NCBI GenBank assembly: GCA_027489245.1
Contig: JAIYAC010000021.1
Span: forward strand, 62,001-126,000
Source of the DNA: Neisseriaceae bacterium
Lineage (GTDB): Bacteria; Pseudomonadota; Gammaproteobacteria; Burkholderiales; Chromobacteriaceae
Length of the DNA stretch: 64,000 nucleotides
Reading direction: 5' to 3'
In this document: positions 58,804 through 64,000 of the stretch, piece by piece
How positions within the stretch are numbered: the stretch's first letter is position 1
Layout: every line of letters starts with the position of its first letter
The notes under the pieces: model-generated
What the model saw: the letters and a program-made list of their open reading frames with translations, nothing else
Database searches by the model: none
What the model was told of the DNA's origin: nothing
Translations under genes and position numbers: made by a program

Positions 58804-59733
58804 ATGGCATTGCAACAAATCGCCCTGCATCTGCTACCATCCTCGCTATTGCAACCTGTTCAAAGTACCAAATTGACACTCAAGCCCAGCCTTGCCCTCT
58901 TTGCCTTAATCAGTAGCACTGTATGGGCTTCTACCCCGGAACCGGATGTCGAGATTGCCCCCGTGGGCCAGCATCTGGTGGTTAACCTGCCGCAAACCCG
59001 CGTGTTGCTGTACCAGGATGGTGTTTTGCTGCGCAGCTACCCGGTAGCGGTGGGCAAGCAGATCACGCGTACGCCTACCGGCAGCTACAGCATTACCGGC
59101 ATACACCGCGACCCTACCTGGCATGTACCCAAGTCCATCCAGGCGGAAATGGCCAAAAAGGGCCAGCCGGTGAAAACCGAGGTGCCGCCGGGGCCGGACA
59201 ACCCGCTGGGCAAGGTGTTCATCCGTTTTGGCGAGCCGCGCCTGGGCCTGGGCTTTCATGGCACCAACCAGCCCGGCAGCGTGCCGGGTGTGCGTAGCCA
59301 CGGCTGTGTACGCCTGAAGAACGAGAATGCGCTGGCACTGGCCGACTGGGTAAGCCATGGTGCACAGGTGACCATTGCCTACCAGCCGCTGGTGCTGAAC
59401 GAAGACGAGGCGGGCGAGCTGTGGCTTACCGCCTACCGTGATATCTACGGCATGAAAGACCCTTCCTACCGCCACCTGGCCAATACGCTGCTGGAGTGGC
59501 AGCGTGACAAGTCCAAAGTGTTGCATGGCGCCAGGGTGGATGTGGCCATCCGCGAGCGTACCGGCAAGCCGGTCTGCCTGTCGTGCAAGGATGCGGCCAG
59601 CGCCACGGTGACAGGCGGGCTGAGCATCAAGCGCTGGCTCAACGTAGACCCGGAGCCGGTGCAGCAGGATGCCACCGTGCCCGTGCAGGGGCGTGCCCTG
59701 CAGAGCAAGGCGCCGGTGATGAGCCCGAGCTAG
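58804..59733 (+). CDS. L,D-transpeptidase (YkuD family)
   Basis: YkuD enzymes form 3-3 peptidoglycan cross-links or anchor proteins to it in the periplasm. The 309-residue product has a hydrophobic export signal (about residues 27-43, ending WAS) and a YkuD domain. The catalytic motif HGTNQPGS ... SHGCVRL has Cys168. The start is uncertain: the ATG at 58804 is fused to a GTTGGCCGCA copy that offers an AGG ribosome site, while a TTG at 58873 would give a cleaner signal peptide. A terminator follows. Confidence 0.85.
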   Translation: MALQQIALHLLPSSLLQPVQSTKLTLKPSLALFALISSTVWASTPEPDVEIAPVGQHLVVNLPQTRVLLYQDGVLLRSYPVAVGKQITRTPTGSYSITGIHRDPTWHVPKSIQAEMAKKGQPVKTEVPPGPDNPLGKVFIRFGEPRLGLGFHGTNQPGSVPGVRSHGCVRLKNENALALADWVSHGAQVTIAYQPLVLNEDEAGELWLTAYRDIYGMKDPSYRHLANTLLEWQRDKSKVLHGARVDVAIRERTGKPVCLSCKDAASATVTGGLSIKRWLNVDPEPVQQDATVPVQGRALQSKAPVMSPS

Positions 59734-59750
59734 CGCGCGGCCTGCCGGAT

Positions 59751-59786
59751 AACAAAAAGCCCATCTTCATGGTGGGCTTTTTGTTT
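59751..59786. terminator. Terminator between two convergent genes
   Basis: AACAAAAAGCCCA (59751-59763) pairs with TGGGCTTTTTGTT (59773-59785). It serves the transpeptidase gene and possibly the minus-strand methyltransferase gene. Confidence 0.85.
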
Positions 59787-59798
59787 GGCCGGGCACGG

Positions 59799-60476
59799 CT
59801 AGCACAGGCTGGCGGGTGGCAGGCTGCGCTGGTAGTGCAGCACGCGGCCGCGGTAGGGTGTGCCGTCCCATAGCGGCGACTCGATCATGCTTTCGCTCAA
59901 GGTAAAACCCAGCAAGGCCATCTGGCGGTGAAACAGGCTGCGGTTGCCGCGGTTCGGGTCGATGATGATCACCTGTGCGGTCGGGGCTGCATGCAGGGCA
60001 ATAAATGCGGCCAAGGTTAGCGGCTGGTCGCGCTCGTACAGCACATCGCTGCCGATAATCAGGTCGAACTCCCCCAGCCCCGGGTTGCTGTGCCCCCAGT
60101 TGCCGGTCAGGTAGGGCAGTGGGGGCAGCGCGTTCAGCGCCACGTTGGCCGCCAGAAAGCCGGCGGTCAGCGGGTGGCAGTCGCTGGCGGTGATATTGCC
60201 TTCCCGCCGCTGTATCACCAGGCTGGCCAGCCCCAGGCCGCAGCCTATTTCCAGAATGCGTTGTGCCCCCAGCTCCCAGCCCTGCATCAGGTCGGCCAGC
60301 TTTTGTGCCGACGGCCATACCAGGCCAAATAATGGCCAGCTGGCTTCGGAAATACCCAAGGCGGCGGCTTCGCCTAGCGGGTCGGCGTATTGCTGGTTAT
60401 CCAGCAGGGATCGGATGACGAGATCGGGCGCCCCAGCCACGTGAACGTGCTGGGTTTTCACTGCATAGCCTGGCAT
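59799..60476 (-). CDS. Class I methyltransferase (Methyltransf_16-like)
   Basis: The 225-residue protein has the SAM motif ILEIGCGLGLASL and the motif DVLYERD, typical of METTL-type protein lysine or nicotinamide-like methyltransferases. The start is the ATG of MPGYAVKTQ at 60476; a longer frame extends upstream without similarity. The substrate is unknown. Confidence 0.8.
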   Translation of the reverse strand: MPGYAVKTQHVHVAGAPDLVIRSLLDNQQYADPLGEAAALGISEASWPLFGLVWPSAQKLADLMQGWELGAQRILEIGCGLGLASLVIQRREGNITASDCHPLTAGFLAANVALNALPPLPYLTGNWGHSNPGLGEFDLIIGSDVLYERDQPLTLAAFIALHAAPTAQVIIIDPNRGNRSLFHRQMALLGFTLSESMIESPLWDGTPYRGRVLHYQRSLPPASLC

Positions 60477-60780
60477 GGCAAACCTTTGGTGCGGTACGAG
60501 CTGGACTCTATGTACGTCGAACAGACGTCGCGACCAAAGGGCAGAGGCGAGGCTTGGGCGATGAGAACATCGGGTAAAGCAGGCGGGAAAGAGGGAGAAA
60601 CAGCAGGCCGCATGGTACCACAGTCTGCCGCCGGGGCCTGCGCCAGCTTGTTCTGCCATGCTGTCAGGGTAGGCGGGGCAGTGTTTGATCCGCGTCAGCT
60701 TCTGGTGACGGGGCAGTGCAATACTGAAATCAGCCCGTACAGCACGGTGCTGCCAGGGCGACCAGGACAGCGGATACCCG
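60477..60780. other. 300-base intergenic region between divergent genes
   Basis: It should hold the promoters of the methyltransferase and hemerythrin-like genes. TTGATCCGCGTCAG at about 60687 loosely resembles an FNR-type site, but only one half is good. Nothing else was seen. Confidence 0.35.
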
Positions 60781-61212
60781 ATGAAACCACAAGACTACCT
60801 GATACACATACACCGCCATTGCCAGCAGCTATTCCAGGTCTTGCAACGCCATATCGCGCAGCAGCACTGGGCACAGGCACAGCGCGCCTGCCATGATTTC
60901 TGTGCCGAGCTGGACAGCCATTTTGCCGATGAAGAGCAGGTGTTGTACCCGCTGTACGAGCAGCTGAATGGCCAGTCACAAGGGCCTACCGAGGTGATGC
61001 GCTACGAGCACGAGCAGCTGCGCGAGCTGATGGAGGCATTATTCCAGGCCGTGCAGCAGCACGATGCCGCGGTATGCGGGCCGCTGGCCGGGTTACTGCA
61101 ACGCCAGCTACAACAGCACTACGAAAAAGAGGAAAGCATTCTTTACCCGTTTTGCCAGCTCAGTACAGCGCAATGGGTGGCGCTGCGCTGGCCGGGCGTG
61201 CCATCCGGCTGA
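60781..61212 (+). CDS. Hemerythrin-domain protein
   Basis: The 143-residue helical protein carries the HHE-type iron ligands in order: HIHRHCQ, HFADEEQVLYP, YEHEQLRELM and HYEKEESILYPFC. Such proteins bind a di-iron centre and sense or buffer oxygen, nitric oxide or iron. It lies near a [NiFe] hydrogenase cluster, but a link is unproven. Confidence 0.85.
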   Translation: MKPQDYLIHIHRHCQQLFQVLQRHIAQQHWAQAQRACHDFCAELDSHFADEEQVLYPLYEQLNGQSQGPTEVMRYEHEQLRELMEALFQAVQQHDAAVCGPLAGLLQRQLQQHYEKEESILYPFCQLSTAQWVALRWPGVPSG

Positions 61213-61216
61213 GCGG

Positions 61217-61498
61217 TCAGGCCGCCTGCTGCAGCTTGCGCCGTGCTTGCGCCAGGTCCCAGTCGCCCTGCAGGTCCAGCCAGAAGCGCGGTGGCAGGCC
61301 AAACAGCAGCGACAGCCGCAGCGCCGTGTCGGGGGTAATGCTGCGGTGGCCTTGGATGATTTCATTCAGGCGGCGGCGCGACAGCCCCAGCTGGCTAGCC
61401 GCGTGCGTTTGCGTGAGCCCGGCCGGGCGCAGAAAGCGGCTGTACAGAAAGCGCCCGGGGGCGATAGGGGTACGGGTGGTCAGGATATTGCGTGCCAT
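61217..61498 (-). CDS. HigA/XRE-type antitoxin-like regulator (orphan)
   Basis: The 93-residue protein has an XRE HTH (GLTQTHAASQLGLSRRRLNEIIQG) and the HigA-type ending (LSLLFGLPPRFWLDLQGDWDLAQAR). HigA normally follows a higB toxin, but none is present upstream (61499-61625 is non-coding). The ATG at 61498 overlaps a GTTGGCCGCA copy on the minus strand. It may be an orphan antitoxin or a plain regulator. Confidence 0.8.
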   Translation of the reverse strand: MARNILTTRTPIAPGRFLYSRFLRPAGLTQTHAASQLGLSRRRLNEIIQGHRSITPDTALRLSLLFGLPPRFWLDLQGDWDLAQARRKLQQAA

Positions 61499-61572
61499 GC
61501 GGCCAACCTTTGAAAAAATGGCCGGGGTCGCCCCCGGCCCAAACTTACCCACACACTCTACAACTATCGTTT

Positions 61573-61596
61573 GCCGGCACGGTGCTGCGTGCCGGC
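61573..61596. terminator. Hairpin after hyaC
   Basis: GCCGGCACG (61573-61581) pairs with CGTGCCGGC (61588-61596), a perfect 9-bp stem downstream of the hyaC stop. There is no strong T run, so termination is only likely. Confidence 0.5.
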
Positions 61597-61625
61597 GTGA
61601 CACCAAAAAGCCGTATCGACTGACG

Positions 61626-62330
61626 CTAGTCCTTGAACATGCGAAAGCCGCTGATCATGGTGGACACCATGCTCTGCTTGGACATGATGTCCTCGCGGAT
61701 AGCCGCATACACGTGGATCATCACAAACAGCAAAATCGCCCACATGCCCAGGCGGTGCCAGCTGTGCACATCCAGGCTATTGCCGAATGCCACAATCACC
61801 CAGTTAAACGCGGTATGCGCCCAGCTGCCCTCACCGGTGCCTTCGCCGTACAGTGCAAAGCCGCTGGCGCACATGAATAGCGTGGCCCAGATAAAGCTGG
61901 CCATGGCGATCTGGCCTACCGGGTTGTGGCCGATGTATTTCTTGGGGTAGCACTCGATAAACAGGTACCAGCGGATTTCAAAGAAAAATTCCTGCCACCA
62001 GGCTTTATCCCACACCGGCACCAGAATGATCTCGCGTGCGTGGTGGTTGCCCACAATGGCCCAGTACAACCGCCCCACCAGCCCCACCGCCAGCACGTAG
62101 CCGGCAGCAAAGTGGGCAAAGCGGATATAGCCCATCACGTACTGAAACGTGGCCTCGCCCGGCACGCTGGGCAGTGGCTTGCCAATAAAATAACCGGTCA
62201 GCGATAGCGTGATGATGCACAGCACGGTGACCCAGTGCCACAGCCGTACCGGCGCCTCGTACACGTAAACCGACGTTACCTTGCGGCCCAGCCCCTGCGG
62301 GGCGTTGCCGTCAAAATCATAGCTTTTCAT
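61626..62330 (-). CDS. hyaC: [NiFe] hydrogenase b-type cytochrome subunit
   Basis: HyaC is the membrane cytochrome b that anchors an uptake [NiFe] hydrogenase and passes electrons to quinone. The 234-residue protein has four membrane segments with heme-ligand histidines (RLWHWVTVL, RFAHFAAGY, SWHRLGMW, MIHVYAA) and the start VYVYEAPVRLWHW. It follows hyaB, with a 200-base gap that holds a palindromic repeat. Confidence 0.92.
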   Translation of the reverse strand: MKSYDFDGNAPQGLGRKVTSVYVYEAPVRLWHWVTVLCIITLSLTGYFIGKPLPSVPGEATFQYVMGYIRFAHFAAGYVLAVGLVGRLYWAIVGNHHAREIILVPVWDKAWWQEFFFEIRWYLFIECYPKKYIGHNPVGQIAMASFIWATLFMCASGFALYGEGTGEGSWAHTAFNWVIVAFGNSLDVHSWHRLGMWAILLFVMIHVYAAIREDIMSKQSMVSTMISGFRMFKD

Positions 62331-62504
62331 CGCTTGCTCCTGAGTCTTGGGTCACAACCTGCCACAACAGCTGCGCGGGCTGTGACGCTGCTCTGATAAA
62401 CCGGCAGCGCCGCGGCAGGGGAGTGCAGCCCCCGCCGCGGGCCATTCCGGCGACCGGGCCGCCGCCGGGGTGTGCGGTGGCGGCAGCCCGGTCTGGGGGC
62501 GCGG

Positions 62505-62526
62505 GGTTGGCCGCATGCGGCCAACC
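62505..62526. repeat. Perfect palindrome made of two GTTGGCCGCA copies
   Basis: Two head-to-head copies (62506-62515 plus strand, 62516-62525 minus strand) with one flanking G/C pair give a perfect 22-bp palindrome. It lies in the hyaB-hyaC gap, just downstream of the hyaB stop, where it could act as a hairpin. The adjoining region 62380-62500 is very GC-rich and self-complementary, without a gene. Confidence 0.9.
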
Positions 62527-62533
62527 TTGGCCG

Positions 62534-64000
62534 TTAGCGCACCTGTACCTTGACCAGCTCGCCGCCATCGTCGCCGATCACGTGAGTCGAGCAGGCCAGG
62601 CACGGGTCGAAGCTGTGCAGCGTGCGCAGTATCTCCAGCGGCTGGTCCGGTACCGCCATCTTGGTGCCCATCAGCGAGGCTTCGTAGGCGCCGATCTGGC
62701 CCTTGTCGTCGCGCGGGCCGGCGTTCCAGGTGGTGGGGACCACGCACTGGTAGCTGTCGATCTTGGTGTTCTCGATCTTCAGCCAGTGGCCCAGCGCGCC
62801 GCGTGGCGCCTCGGTAAAGCCCACGCCTTTTACCGACGCCGGCCAAGTGGACGGGTCCCACTTTTCGACGTTGGCCGTGGCGGTGTCGCCGTTCTTGATA
62901 TTGGCGATCAGCTGGTCGTAGAAGCTGGCCATCTGGCGGGCGGCCCACACCGACTCCAGCGCACGGGCGGCGGTGCGGCCATTGGTGGAGAACATGGCTT
63001 CCAGCGGCGCGTTGAAGTGCTTCAGCAGTGCGTCTACCGGCTCCTTGAACTCGGCCTTGTTCTGGTGGTAGCCAATCAGGTAGCGCGCCAGCGGGCCCAC
63101 CTCCATGGCGTGGCCTTTCCAGCGTGGCGACTTGATCCACGAGTACTTGGCCGACTCGTCCAGCGACTCGATGCGCGTCTTGGTGCCTTTGTGGTTCGGC
63201 CCCAGCTCGAATTTGGGCTCGGTGATGCCATCAAACGGGTGCAGGCCCTTTTTGTCGTCGCCGTAGCTGTACCAGCTGTGGGTAACGAACTCCTGGATCT
63301 CGTCTGGCGCGTACAGGTCTACCGGGTGGATCTCGCTGAACTTGCCATTAATGATGGCGCCGCGCGGCAGCAGCAGGTTGGCCGCACTGTAGTCATTGGC
63401 GCGTGCGGGGAAGTCGCCGTAGGACAACAGGCTCTGGCCGGCCAGGCCGCCGCCTATCTTGAACCACTCGGGGTAGAAGCCGGCAATGGCGATCACGTCC
63501 GGCACGTAGACCTGTTCGCAGAACTCGATGGTGCGGTCGATCACCTGTTTCACCAGGTTCAGCCGCTCCATATTGATAGCGCCCACCGCGCCGGTGTCGT
63601 CCACATTGATGGCGCACGGCATGCCGCCTACCAGCCAGTTCGGGTGCGGGTTCTTGCCGCCGAAGATGGTGTGGATCTTGACGATTTCTTTCTGGAAATC
63701 CAGCGCTTCCAGGTAGTGCGCTACCGCCATCAGGTTGGCTTCCGGCGGCAGCTTCATGGCTGGGTGGCCCCAGTAACCGTTGCGGAACGGGCCCAGCTGG
63801 CCGCTTTCTACAAAGCGCTTCAGCCGCGACTGCAAGTCACGGAAGTAGCCGGGGCTGGACAGTGGCCAGCTGGAGATGCTTTGTGCCAGCTCGCTGGTGC
63901 GCTTGGGGTCGGCCTTCAGCGCCGATACCACATCGACCCAGTCCAGCGCGTGCAGGTGGTAGTAGTGCACCAGGTGGTCGTGCACGTACAGCGCCGCCTG
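62534..64000 (-). CDS. hyaB: [NiFe] hydrogenase large subunit (partial, 5' end outside window)
   Basis: HyaB carries the NiFe active site of a membrane-bound uptake hydrogenase. The window holds its C-terminal ~488 residues; the frame runs through the right edge ([19 protein letters not shown]). The C-terminal nickel motif DPCLACSTH is present, followed by a short tail ([15 protein letters not shown]) that a HyaD-type protease removes after the His. The N-terminal CxxC motif lies outside. hyaC follows downstream. Confidence 0.95.
   Translation of the reverse strand, partial: QAALYVHDHLVHYYHLHALDWVDVVSALKADPKRTSELAQSISSWPLSSPGYFRDLQSRLKRFVESGQLGPFRNGYWGHPAMKLPPEANLMAVAHYLEALDFQKEIVKIHTIFGGKNPHPNWLVGGMPCAINVDDTGAVGAINMERLNLVKQVIDRTIEFCEQVYVPDVIAIAGFYPEWFKIGGGLAGQSLLSYGDFPARANDYSAANLLLPRGAIINGKFSEIHPVDLYAPDEIQEFVTHSWYSYGDDKKGLHPFDGITEPKFELGPNHKGTKTRIESLDESAKYSWIKSPRWKGHAMEVGPLARYLIGYHQNKAEFKEPVDALLKHFNAPLEAMFSTNGRTAARALESVWAARQMASFYDQLIANIKNGDTATANVEKWDPSTWPASVKGVGFTEAPRGALGHWLKIENTKIDSYQCVVPTTWNAGPRDDKGQIGAYEASLMGTKMAVPDQPLEILRTLHSFDPCLACSTHVIGDDGGELVKVQVR

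Noticed and set aside
60687..60700. FNR/Dnr box upstream of the hemerythrin-like gene
   Set aside because: Only the left half (TTGAT) matches; the right half is poor.

Overview
The window is GC-rich chromosomal DNA from a betaproteobacterium, most likely of the order Neisseriales (Chromobacteriaceae, for example a Vogesella-like organism). This is inferred from the hfq-hflX-hflK-hflC-hisZ-purA order, the protein sequences, and a dense 10-base repeat that behaves like a Neisseriales DNA uptake sequence. No rRNA, tRNA or CRISPR array was seen.

Layout. 1-6.2 kb: RNA chaperone, HflX GTPase, HflKC membrane complex, hisZ and purA. 6.3-16.8 kb: housekeeping genes (mltD, gloB, a methyltransferase, rnhA, dnaQ, ispD, ispF, rpiA, phoU, ppx, a CorA-type transporter). 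16.8-19.2 kb: a copper P-type ATPase behind a CsoR-like operator. 19.2-20.3 kb: two small membrane proteins embedded in REP/BIME repeats. 20.3-26.9 kb: YeiH exporter with a divergent LysR regulator, LysE exporter with a divergent Lrp regulator, a lipoprotein, lgt and ilvD. 27.2-38.5 kb: three tandem PilY1-type pilus tip adhesin genes, each with its own terminator.

39.0-57.45 kb is an integrated genomic island. It sits in the 3' part of rlmD. A tyrosine integrase lies at its right end, and a 328-bp duplication of the rlmD 3' end flanks it, so today's intact rlmD is a host/island hybrid. The left arm (39-45.8 kb) holds a Fic protein, an unrecognised ~440-nt structured RNA with a consensus promoter and terminator, an AlpA-like HTH fused to a Rep-like protein, small ORFs, and six copies of a palindromic motif, each upstream of a transcription unit or putative unit. 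The right arm is a type I restriction-modification locus (hsdM, hsdS, hsdR) with GIY-YIG/DUF4357, PD-(D/E)XK-like, zinc-ribbon and DUF695 genes inserted, followed by integrase and a coupled unknown gene.

57.1-64 kb: rlmD, an L,D-transpeptidase, a methyltransferase, a hemerythrin-like protein, an orphan HigA-type regulator, and the end of a [NiFe] hydrogenase operon (hyaB, cut by the window edge, and hyaC).

The most notable signals are (1) about 46 exact copies of GTTGGCCGCA on both strands, some fused to start codons and one pair forming a perfect palindrome, absent from the foreign-looking left arm of the island; (2) the island's structured RNA and its shared palindromic operators; (3) the rlmD-targeted island itself. 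All calls come from reading the sequence; no database search was possible.
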